Source: an uncultured Ilumatobacter sp.
Lineage (GTDB): Bacteria > Actinomycetota > Acidimicrobiia > Acidimicrobiales > Ilumatobacteraceae
Direction: 5' to 3'
DNA: 7,086 nt
NCBI GenBank assembly: GCA_938049325.1
Contig: CALICC010000195.1
Location: 1-7,086 of the forward strand
Shown here: positions 1-6,649 of the stretch, piece after piece
Layout: every line of letters starts with the position of its first letter
Position numbering within the stretch: the stretch's first letter is position 1
Translations under genes and position numbers: made by a program
Notes under the pieces: generated by a model
Databases searched by the model: none
Told to the model about the DNA's origin: nothing
Seen by the model: only the letters and a program-made list of their open reading frames with translations

Positions 1-1110
1 CGCGACACCGGGGTTCGAGCGGCCATGTACGGACGCGTGTTCTTCGTTGCCCTCGGCCTCGTGGCGGCCATCGGTACCGCGGCGATCTACGGCATTGGCG
101 CCCTGATGGTCGTTGACGGCGACATCTCGGCGGGCACGCTCGTCGCACTCGCCGCGCTGGTCACACGGGTCTACCAACCTCTGACCGGGCTCACGAACGC
201 CCGCGTCGACCTCATGACCTCGATGGTGAGCTTCGAGCGCGTCTTCGAAGTCCTCGACGCAAACGAAGCAATCGCGGAGAAGCCGGGCGCTGTCGACCTC
301 GTCGACCCGGTGGGCACCATCGAGTTCGACGACGTGTCATTCCGCTACCCGCCGGCGGCCGACTCGGCGATTGCATCGATGGAGCAGAACGCTGGACTGG
401 GCGTCGAAGGGGACCCCGATGTCGACGTGCTCGACGGATTGTCACTCTCGGTCGCAGCCGGCGAAACCATTGCACTCGTCGGCGCATCGGGCGCGGGCAA
501 GTCCACCACGATCTCGTTGGTTCCACGCTTGTACGACGTCACCACCGGTGCCGTGCGCATCGACGGCATCGACGTGCGCGACCTCACGCTCAACAGTCTG
601 AGGACGTCGATCGGCGTCGTGGCGCAGGACCCGCACCTGTTTCACGAGTCGATCGGCGACAACCTGCGCTACGCCGACCCGTCCGCCGACACCGAACAAC
701 TCATCGAGGCCGCCAAGGCAGCGCGGATTCACGACACCATCAGCGCGCTCCCCGACGGCTACGACACCGTCGTCGGTGAGCGTGGCTATCGCCTGTCGGG
801 TGGCGAGAAGCAGCGCCTGGCCATTGCTCGCCTGCTCCTCAAGAACCCGACGATCATGATCCTCGACGAGGCCACCAGCCATCTCGACAACGACAACGAG
901 GCGCACATCCAAGCCGCGCTCGAACACGCGCTCGATGGGCGCACGGCGCTCGTGATCGCACACCGCCTGTCGACGATCCGGTCCGCCGACCGGATCGCGT
1001 TCATCGAGTCAGGACGCATTGTCGAGATCGGGACGCACGACGAACTCGTCGCAGCGAACGGGCGGTATGCCCATCAGCTCGTCGCCGGCGAGCTCGTGAC
1101 CACCGACTGA
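1..1110 (+). CDS. ABC exporter half-transporter (membrane domain end plus ATPase), 5' truncated
   Basis: The reading frame is open from base 1, so the start lies upstream; 369 residues and the stop are visible. The first ~75 residues hold the last two hydrophobic helices of an exporter membrane domain. A complete nucleotide-binding domain follows: Walker A GASGAGKST (bases 481-507), Q-loop VVAQDPHLF, signature LSGGEKQR (from base 793), Walker B IMILDEA (from base 853) and H-loop IAHRLST. The family couples ATP hydrolysis to export across the inner membrane, normally as a homo- or heterodimer. Between the first beta strand (FRYPP) and the Walker A strand lies an acidic insert of about 25 residues (AADSAIASMEQ... 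to DPDVDVL); a similar insert is common in actinobacterial members, so it is not damage. The substrate cannot be read from the sequence. The gene converges on the pilin operon and shows no functional link to it. The family call is very secure. Confidence 0.96.
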   Translation, partial: RDTGVRAAMYGRVFFVALGLVAAIGTAAIYGIGALMVVDGDISAGTLVALAALVTRVYQPLTGLTNARVDLMTSMVSFERVFEVLDANEAIAEKPGAVDLVDPVGTIEFDDVSFRYPPAADSAIASMEQNAGLGVEGDPDVDVLDGLSLSVAAGETIALVGASGAGKSTTISLVPRLYDVTTGAVRIDGIDVRDLTLNSLRTSIGVVAQDPHLFHESIGDNLRYADPSADTEQLIEAAKAARIHDTISALPDGYDTVVGERGYRLSGGEKQRLAIARLLLKNPTIMILDEATSHLDNDNEAHIQAALEHALDGRTALVIAHRLSTIRSADRIAFIESGRIVEIGTHDELVAANGRYAHQLVAGELVTTD

Positions 1111-1139
1111 TCGAATCCACCAACAGCCCGGAGACGCGA

Positions 1140-1183
1140 ACGAACGGCCGGACCGAGCCTTGTGCTCGGAGCCGGCCGTTCGT
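1140..1183. terminator. Bidirectional hairpin terminator between convergent genes
   Basis: A perfect 12-bp stem (ACGAACGGCCGG at 1140-1151 with its complement at 1172-1183) encloses a second 6-bp stem (CCGAGC 1153-1158 with GCTCGG 1164-1169) and a 5-nt loop, separated by a small A/AG internal loop. It sits 29 bp after the stop of the ABC gene and 31 bp after the stop of the PilX-like gene, so it could end transcripts from both sides. Neither side has a clear T-run, which is usual for hairpin terminators in high-GC actinobacteria but leaves the mechanism unproven. Confidence 0.82.
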
Positions 1184-1214
1184 GTCGGATCACATCGTCA
1201 GTCGAAACTGGCGA

Positions 1215-3920
1215 TCAGGGTGCGACCCGCCACTCGAGCAGCGCACGTGCGCTACCACTGTTCTCGTAGAAGTAGAAGTCGAAGCGGTGCACGCCAGCTG
1301 TCAGATCAAGCGTCTGCGTCGTCTGATTGAATCCCTGGTCACGCCATTCGACGATCTCCCACTCACCTGCGACTCGGACGGCGTATCCGTCGTCGCCACC
1401 GGCTCGGATCTGGATGGTGCAGTCGGTCGCCACTTCGATGTCTTGACGCCACAGGATCGAGAAGTCGTCGTTCTCTCCCAGCAGCGGGTTGTCGCCGTAG
1501 CCGAAGTTCGAGTTCACCGAGTAGTCCGGTGCGTACGCATCGTTCGTGCCGCTGAGGTCCTTGTTGGCCCAGTGGTAGCTGTCCCACGTTTCCGGACCGA
1601 AGAACACAGACCAGTCGGAGTTTCCGCTGTTGCAGAAGTCGTAACCGGTCGGCGGCAACGTTGTTGTCGTCGTCGTGGTCGTCGTCGTGGTCGTGCTGGT
1701 CGTCGGCGGCACCGTGGTGGTCGTCGTTGTCGGACCGGTCGGCACCGTGGTGGTGGTCGTGGTCGGGCCAGTCGCCACCGTTGTCGTCGGGCCGGTCGCC
1801 ACCGTTGTGGTCGGGCCAGTCGGCACGGTCGTCGTCGGGGTCGGGCCGGTCGGGCTGTCCGGATCGGAACCGACCACCCACGAGTTGATGGCGTAGCGCT
1901 GTGCGTTGTCCACCTCGAGTTCGACCACCGAGCGGAACGTACGTCCCTTGAAGGTCGTCGTCGTCATGAGCTGCACCCGCTGGTACACCGTCTCGGATGC
2001 CTGTCCGATCTGGACACGACCGGGGTTCGACGCGAAGTCGAACTCCATCGTCGAGGCGGTGATGCCGCCGTAGACCTTGAAGTCGTACTGTCCGCCGCTC
2101 GCGGTGCGCTGAACACTCACTGCTGCGTTCGGCGTGAACACTGCGCCGCCCATCAGGACGCGGTTCTGGCTGCGGACGCCACCGTTGAGGGTGGCGTCGA
2201 TCACGAGGTCGTCGTGGCCCAGAGCCGACGGGCTGTACGAGAGCGCCGAGCCGCCAGCGACCGGTGTGATCTCGTAGGTCGCAATGTCTTCGGCGCAGGC
2301 CGGGTTCGTCACGACTTCAGATGCGAGGCAGCCGGGTAGCAGCACTCGGTCGTTCTGCGGGATCTCGACGGGCTCGGTGAGGCTTCCGGTGGACGGCGTG
2401 GCCAAGTTGACCGTCATCACGTTGATGCCGGAGCTTGCACGAGTCGAGTTGGTCGCCACACGGTTGTTGAGGCGCAGCGAACCGTTGTCCACCGTGATCT
2501 TGCCGTCGCCGAGCACGCCCTGGCTGCCGAGCAACCAGGTGACACCCTTGCCGGTGATCTCGTGATAGCGAGGGCTGCCGGGAAGGAACGCTGCGTCAGC
2601 GTCGAACGAGCAGCCGGACCATTGGCCTTCGCCACCAACAACACGGGCACCACCGGAGACGGTGATCTCGCCGTCGAAGAAGTACACGCCAGAAGCGAAG
2701 TAGTAGTCACGGTTGCCGTTGAGCGTGATGTCACCGCTGTAGCGACCGGGGAAGTACACGTAGCACTCCGACGAACCGATACGAGTCGGCACCGTCGAGC
2801 GGGGGTACGTCGGAATCTGCGGGAGCATGGGGTACACGAAGGGGGCGAGCGGGCCGGGCTTCCAGCCGGCCGAGTCCCACCACGACGCCGGCGAGGCGAC
2901 CTGGCAGTCGATACCAGCGGTCGACTGCGTGAACTGCTCGGGGTCGACGAGCGGGCCGTCGCAGTACGTGAAGTCCAGCGGAATGAACGTCGGATCGGTG
3001 TCGGGCACGGTCTGGTAGCAGACGGTGACCTGGTCGATCAGGAGGGGGTTGCCGGGGACGGTTCCGACCGCGTGCCGGCTGTCGCCGTGGAAGATCTCGC
3101 GGTGCAGCATGACGCCGCCAGAGGGATCACTGACGATGATGCCGAGAATCGTGGTTCCCGGATCGGTGGGCTCGACCTCGATGTGGTCGCTCTTCGTTTC
3201 GGTGTTGATTGTGCCCTTTGCCGTGTCCAACTCAGCCGCGAGGAATTGCTCCTCGAGCACAGCCGCTCCGAACAACTGGCTGCACACCGGGGTAGCGGCG
3301 ACGTCGATGGGAACATTCGGATCCAACGCCGCGTACCGGTAGCCGCCGGACTGTGCCGTCGCTGCCGTCGAGCCGACGAGGTTGCCGTTGACGATCTCGA
3401 TGCCCGAGGTTTCGCCGCTCAGCGAACCACCGTTGACGAAGACCGGCCCGACGACCTGGGTGTTCACGCCGCCGGCTGCGATCGAGTTGTCGTTGCGCCC
3501 AGCGTTACCGATGTTCGACGTGGAGAGCAGACTGAAGCGACCGCCCGCGTCGTTGCTGTCTTCCAGAATCGTGCACTGGATCTGGATGTTGCGGTCGTTG
3601 ATGTTGCTGAACTGGCCCGATGAGGTCGGGAAGCAGCCGTCGGGTCCGTGCGCCCGCTGCATCGTGATCGCCATACGCATGCCGGAACGCACCGCCTCGA
3701 GCGAGTCGCTGCGCTCTTCGAGCGGTGGACGGTTGCGGAACAGCGTGGTCGCGAAGATCAACAGCGCCATCACGATGAGCGAACCGAGCGTCAAGAATGC
3801 GAGCGCCATGGGCAGCACGCTGCCTTGGTCCCTGCATTCAGAACGCACGTTGCGCATCGCCCGAAAGCGCCGGCGCAGTGTGGAGGTGAGTGAGTGGTTC
3901 ATTGTCGTTTCCGTTCTCAT
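1215..3920 (-). CDS. PilX/GspK-like minor pilin with Thr/Pro stalk and C-terminal PA14-like domain
   Basis: This 901-aa protein is predicted to be a surface pilus-tip subunit. Residues 1-32 are a basic leader ending DQG. Residues 33-60 are one hydrophobic helix (SVLPMALAFLTL...), the pattern of PilX/GspK N-termini. If cleavage follows G33, mature position 5 is Met, not the usual pilin Glu; GspK proteins also lack it. Residues ~60-680 are an extracellular region with Gly/Asn-rich, beta-helix-like stretches (about 145-185 and 385-500) and scattered Cys that may form disulfides. Residues ~685-758 are a Thr/Pro linker with a run of 12 Thr. Residues ~759-901 resemble a PA14 domain: DDFSILW, AGGDDGYAVRV, then AGVHRFDFYFYENSG and ALLEW; D843-D844 match the Ca-binding Asp pair of PA14 lectins. 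The chosen start overlaps the upstream stop (ATGA), implying coupling; Met7 (codon 3900-3902), preceded by GGAA, is an alternative. The PA14 call rests on motif recognition only. Confidence 0.85.
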   Translation of the reverse strand: MRTETTMNHSLTSTLRRRFRAMRNVRSECRDQGSVLPMALAFLTLGSLIVMALLIFATTLFRNRPPLEERSDSLEAVRSGMRMAITMQRAHGPDGCFPTSSGQFSNINDRNIQIQCTILEDSNDAGGRFSLLSTSNIGNAGRNDNSIAAGGVNTQVVGPVFVNGGSLSGETSGIEIVNGNLVGSTAATAQSGGYRYAALDPNVPIDVAATPVCSQLFGAAVLEEQFLAAELDTAKGTINTETKSDHIEVEPTDPGTTILGIIVSDPSGGVMLHREIFHGDSRHAVGTVPGNPLLIDQVTVCYQTVPDTDPTFIPLDFTYCDGPLVDPEQFTQSTAGIDCQVASPASWWDSAGWKPGPLAPFVYPMLPQIPTYPRSTVPTRIGSSECYVYFPGRYSGDITLNGNRDYYFASGVYFFDGEITVSGGARVVGGEGQWSGCSFDADAAFLPGSPRYHEITGKGVTWLLGSQGVLGDGKITVDNGSLRLNNRVATNSTRASSGINVMTVNLATPSTGSLTEPVEIPQNDRVLLPGCLASEVVTNPACAEDIATYEITPVAGGSALSYSPSALGHDDLVIDATLNGGVRSQNRVLMGGAVFTPNAAVSVQRTASGGQYDFKVYGGITASTMEFDFASNPGRVQIGQASETVYQRVQLMTTTTFKGRTFRSVVELEVDNAQRYAINSWVVGSDPDSPTGPTPTTTVPTGPTTTVATGPTTTVATGPTTTTTTVPTGPTTTTTTVPPTTSTTTTTTTTTTTTLPPTGYDFCNSGNSDWSVFFGPETWDSYHWANKDLSGTNDAYAPDYSVNSNFGYGDNPLLGENDDFSILWRQDIEVATDCTIQIRAGGDDGYAVRVAGEWEIVEWRDQGFNQTTQTLDLTAGVHRFDFYFYENSGSARALLEWRVAP
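1647..1868 (-). repeat. Triplet-rich repeat encoding Thr/Pro stalk of the PilX-like protein
   Basis: The plus strand reads as runs of GTC/GTG/GTT triplets, i.e. Thr codons ACC/ACG/ACA/ACT on the coding strand. It encodes five imperfect units beginning TGP (such as TGPTTTVA, twice in a row, and TGPTTTTTTVP, twice), then a short PPTTS spacer and 12 consecutive Thr before LPP. The repeat joins the pilin body to the PA14-like domain, so it is likely an extended, possibly O-glycosylated stalk. Unit lengths are multiples of three, so gain or loss of units would change stalk length without breaking the frame. Confidence 0.9.
3917..3920 (-). other. ATGA stop/start overlap coupling the vWA pilin to the PilX-like gene
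   Basis: On the minus strand the TGA that ends the vWA pilin (codons ...GCA GCC GAA TGA) shares bases with the ATG of the PilX-like gene. No strong ribosome-binding sequence precedes this ATG (GGTTTCAGCAGCCGA), which fits re-initiation by ribosomes finishing the upstream gene. This would keep the two large tip proteins in fixed proportion. The overlap is seen directly; coupling is inferred. Confidence 0.75.
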
Positions 3921-5818
3921 TCGGCTGCTGAAACCATGACGCAGGACACGGCCTGGTCGGGTCCGATGGTGAGTGCGACACCAGGAATGCCGTCGGGTTG
4001 CTGTTCGATGTCTGAGGGATCGACGGGGTTGCCGCCGACGGTGCAGTCGCCACGCACGAAGCTGAAGCCGTCGACGACCTCTTCACGGATCGTGACCACA
4101 CGGCTGATGACGCCCGTCTCGAAGGCGAAGTCGAAAGTGATCGACGAGCTCACTGCGAGGTCGAGCACCTGGTTGCCGGTCTCGGTTGCGTAGGTCCACT
4201 GGCCACCGGGGTCGCCGCCGCCGTCGAGCGTCTTGCGAACCGTCACAGTTCCGCCGCACTGGGCAGCGATGATCGAGCGAAGCACGCCACCGAGATCGGC
4301 GAAGCCGCCGGTGAAGTAGTCAGCGGCCACGGCGTTGCCGAGATCGAGCGGGCCGGTGCCGGTCCACTTGTTGCCACCGACGACGGTCGCCAGGTTCGCT
4401 TCGAGGCTCGGGTTGTCGCCGCCAACGAAGACGCCGATGATGCGAGCACCCGTGGAGCGGCCGGCGTTGGCAGCCGTTGCAGCAGCGTTGACACCGTCGG
4501 TGGTCGACACGCCGCTGGGGCTGGACTGGAATGCTCCGTCGCGGTCGATGTTCGGGTCACCGTCGGTGATCCACACGACCATCTCAGGTGTCTGGGGGCG
4601 AAGGACGCCACTCTGATCGAAGAACGGAGCGTGCAGCGCGTCTTCCCAGTTCGTGTAACCCTGGATCGTGAAGCCACCCGTCTCCGAGGTGCGTTGCTTG
4701 GACCAGCCAACGACGGTGCTGCCGTCGCCGATACCGGTGCCGGTTGGCACCCAGTAGCTGCCGCCGGAGCCATCGACGTTCGGCAACGCCTGGATGTTGG
4801 TCTTTGCGTTGTCGAGGTCGGTGGTGCCGTCGCCGTTCGAGTCGACCGAGGGGTCGAGCAGGCTGAAGTACTCACCGCGAGTTCCGTTGAGGTTCGGGTA
4901 GAGCGAGTAGGCCATGCCGTCGAAGCCCATCACGGTGACCTGCGTGGGTGTGCCGATGAAGGCGTCGATGAAGCCGGTCGCTGCACTCTCGAGGTCAGCG
5001 CCACCACCGAAGTCGGGAACCGACCACGACGTGTCGAGCACGAGCGCCACTCGTCCGCCGCAGCGGGTCGGAGGCGCGGTCGGGTCGGGGAGGGTGACCG
5101 GGTCGTTCGGCGTGAGGTCTTGCTCGGCGGACAGACCGGCGCCGCCGGTGCGGAACTGGTTGCCACTCTCGAACGTCACGGTGATGTCCTCACCGATCGG
5201 ACGCAGCACGACCTGGTTACGGGCGGTGACTTCGAATGCGTGATCCACGGGATCACCCTCGCTCCAGCCGGGGGGAGGAGCGGGAATCTCGTGAGCGACG
5301 CCGACCGGGGAGACGGTCTGGGAAGCCTGGCCCGGGTTCTCGATGCGGAAGCGAGCGAGCTGCCAGTCTCCCGGGCGGGGCTCGATGTACCGGTACGAGA
5401 TGATCTCGAGCTGGCCATTGTCTGCGTTGGGCACGACGAGCGTCAGCACGTTCGTACCAGGCAGCAGCGATGTGCCATCTGGATTGTTGCTGTACACGAC
5501 GTTCGGTGGGTTCGCTGCCAGGAGGCCGAGAACGACGGCGTCGTCCGGGCTGTCGTAGCTGTTGATTGCCGTCGCGAGGTCGACCGGGATGAACGTTTGG
5601 AGGAAGGTGATGTCCTTCGACTCGGCGAGGCGGTCGGCAGCGTCGGGCGTCGAGCGCAGCATCACCGAGATCGCCGTGGCGATGACGGAGACGAGCAGAC
5701 CCGACAGCACGACGGCGACGAGCAACTCGGGCAGGGTGAACCCGGCGTCTTTGAGGTCGAGTCCGTCCGCTTTTGCTTGACGACGGGCACGGAGTTTTTG
5801 TTGGAAGTTCAGCATCAT
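3917..5818 (-). CDS. PilW/GspJ-like modular prepilin with von Willebrand factor A domain
   Basis: This 633-aa protein looks like a minor pilin fused to an adhesin. Residues 1-26 form a basic leader; cleavage after G26 leaves FTLPELLVAVVLSGLL, a canonical class III prepilin helix with Glu at mature position 5. Residues ~50-245 are the pilin-like globular part. Residues ~253-522 are a vWA domain: DTSWS (262-266, the DxSxS metal-site motif), GYTNWEDAL supplying Thr389, VVWITDGDPN supplying Asp418, and GARIIGVFVGG as a late core strand. Inside it, residues 326-337 (DSNGDGTTDLDN) resemble an EF-hand/dockerin calcium loop. Residues ~523-633 look like a prealbumin/SpaA-type beta domain with Cys591 and Cys626 placed for a disulfide. 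vWA domains bind protein ligands through a divalent ion; the ligand is unknown. The start has two adjacent ATGs; AGG lies 4 nt before the first and 7 nt before the second, so the second may be used. Confidence 0.92.
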   Translation of the reverse strand: MMLNFQQKLRARRQAKADGLDLKDAGFTLPELLVAVVLSGLLVSVIATAISVMLRSTPDAADRLAESKDITFLQTFIPVDLATAINSYDSPDDAVVLGLLAANPPNVVYSNNPDGTSLLPGTNVLTLVVPNADNGQLEIISYRYIEPRPGDWQLARFRIENPGQASQTVSPVGVAHEIPAPPPGWSEGDPVDHAFEVTARNQVVLRPIGEDITVTFESGNQFRTGGAGLSAEQDLTPNDPVTLPDPTAPPTRCGGRVALVLDTSWSVPDFGGGADLESAATGFIDAFIGTPTQVTVMGFDGMAYSLYPNLNGTRGEYFSLLDPSVDSNGDGTTDLDNAKTNIQALPNVDGSGGSYWVPTGTGIGDGSTVVGWSKQRTSETGGFTIQGYTNWEDALHAPFFDQSGVLRPQTPEMVVWITDGDPNIDRDGAFQSSPSGVSTTDGVNAAATAANAGRSTGARIIGVFVGGDNPSLEANLATVVGGNKWTGTGPLDLGNAVAADYFTGGFADLGGVLRSIIAAQCGGTVTVRKTLDGGGDPGGQWTYATETGNQVLDLAVSSSITFDFAFETGVISRVVTIREEVVDGFSFVRGDCTVGGNPVDPSDIEQQPDGIPGVALTIGPDQAVSCVMVSAAE

Positions 5819-5827
5819 GGGTACCTG

Positions 5828-6478
5828 TCAGGGAGTCGTGGTCGTCGGAACGGTCGTTGAGGTCGGGTCAGCAACGATGTTGCTCTTCACGATGTCGAGG
5901 GTGCGTGAGATGTCACCGTTGGGCGAGGTCACCCGGATGCGGATCTTCTGCAGGGTGCGGGACGTGGTGAGGTTGATGTCTTCGTTGCAGTCGGTACCGC
6001 CGATGCTGTTGCTCGGACCCCAGCTCCCGTCGGCATCGATCGGGTCACCGGTCACCGTGCCGCCTCGTGTGGGATCCCAGAACTCCACGCTCTCGATCGC
6101 GACGGTGTCGTTCTCCCAACCCACAGCGGCCGACGCTGCAGCCACGATGGGGGCGTAGACCTCACCATTGGCACCGGGGCACGGCATGTACGCCCAGTTC
6201 GCCAACCGGTCAGAAGCGCTGTTGAGCACTGCTTCGACCTTTGCCTGATCGTCGCTCGTACTCGAGGCGGCGATCGTGGTTCGGATGCCGGCGATGACGG
6301 CAGAGAAGGCGAATCCCATGAGCACGATCGCCATCAGGATCTCAGGAAAGGAGTTGCCGCGGTCACGCCGCGGGGCGCCGACGTGAGTCGGTGCGGGAGT
6401 TTCATTGAGCGCGTCCATCACGAGGCCATCGGCATCTGGCTCACGCGACTTGAATCGTTGTGTCGTTCTGGATGTCAT
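5828..6478 (-). CDS. Small PilV/GspI-like minor prepilin, first gene of the operon
   Basis: This 216-aa protein is a type IV pilin-like subunit, expected in the inner membrane before assembly and near the pilus tip afterwards. The leader ends RRDRG; cleavage after G41 gives NSFPEILMAIVLMGFAFSAV, with Glu at mature position 5 and a helix closest to PilV/GspI. The leader is long (41 aa); starting at Met21 would give a more usual 21 aa, but neither ATG has a strong ribosome-binding sequence. The globular part is only ~145 residues, with Cys100 and Cys164 as a possible disulfide, and carries no added domain. It ends in a short Thr-rich tail (STTVPTTTTP), echoing the stalk of the PilX-like protein. 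Its stop lies 9 bp before the vWA pilin, so the genes form an operon. By analogy with GspI, it probably pairs with the J-like protein to seed the tip complex. Confidence 0.9.
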   Translation of the reverse strand: MTSRTTQRFKSREPDADGLVMDALNETPAPTHVGAPRRDRGNSFPEILMAIVLMGFAFSAVIAGIRTTIAASSTSDDQAKVEAVLNSASDRLANWAYMPCPGANGEVYAPIVAAASAAVGWENDTVAIESVEFWDPTRGGTVTGDPIDADGSWGPSNSIGGTDCNEDINLTTSRTLQKIRIRVTSPNGDISRTLDIVKSNIVADPTSTTVPTTTTP

Positions 6479-6649
6479 TGATCTGCAATCGAGTTCTCGG
6501 GGAGGTCCGGATCGACCAGCCCACGGAGAAAGCTAGAGAGACCACTGTCAGCGGCAGGCCTCGCGCGTGTTAAGGCACCGCAAAGTCAAGAAACTTGACC
6601 AATTCACGCGGCCTACGTCGATCAGGCATCGAACTGTCATGATTCGAGC
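6479..6649. promoter_or_regulatory. Divergent intergenic region between pilin operon and CoA-transferase gene
   Basis: These 171 bp separate two genes read in opposite directions, so promoters for both should lie here. It contains the inverted repeat described separately and is locally more AT-rich around 6570-6605. I could not identify a convincing paired -35/-10 for either gene. TTGACC (6595-6600, plus) and TTGACT (6589-6584, minus) are good -35 candidates, but no TANNNT box sits at the expected 16-18 bp from them. Confidence 0.55.
6585..6599. promoter_or_regulatory. Perfect inverted repeat GTCAAG-AAA-CTTGAC, candidate operator
   Basis: Two 6-bp half sites, GTCAAG (6585-6590) and CTTGAC (6594-6599), flank a 3-bp AAA spacer. 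Because of the symmetry each strand carries a TTGAC, the core of a -35 box, so a dimeric regulator bound here could control both divergent genes. It is too short to be a likely terminator and has no T-run. The repeat is directly visible; the operator role is inference, and a 15-bp site of this type can also arise by chance. Confidence 0.5.

Noticed and set aside
1140..1183. Hairpin as an integron attC site or insertion-sequence terminal repeat
   Set aside because: There is no integrase or transposase in the window, no flanking direct duplication, and the hairpin position between two stops fits termination.
1659..1868. Triplet and TGP repeats as a CRISPR array or mobile-element end
   Set aside because: The repeats are contiguous, without unique spacers, and fully in frame within a coding region.
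1182..2339. Plus-strand open frame of 385 codons opposite the PilX-like gene
   Set aside because: Its product is an Arg/Val/Gly-rich shadow of the antisense gene, with no recognisable domain, and it would start inside the terminator hairpin. Long antisense frames are expected at this GC content.
2562..3623. Plus-strand open frame of 353 codons inside the PilX-like gene
   Set aside because: The composition is that of a mirrored high-GC coding frame (Arg, Val, Asp, Gly) and the opposite strand encodes a well-supported protein across the whole stretch.
4631..5860. Plus-strand open frame of 409 codons opposite the vWA pilin
   Set aside because: It overlaps the clear prepilin/vWA gene entirely, has no motif of its own, and ends among the codons of the PilV-like gene.
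6566..6599. Possible sigma-28/FliA-type promoter on the minus strand (TCAAGTTT followed by GCCTTAAC)
   Set aside because: The two halves resemble the motility-sigma consensus but are separated by 14 bp instead of about 11, and the -10 part matches only loosely.
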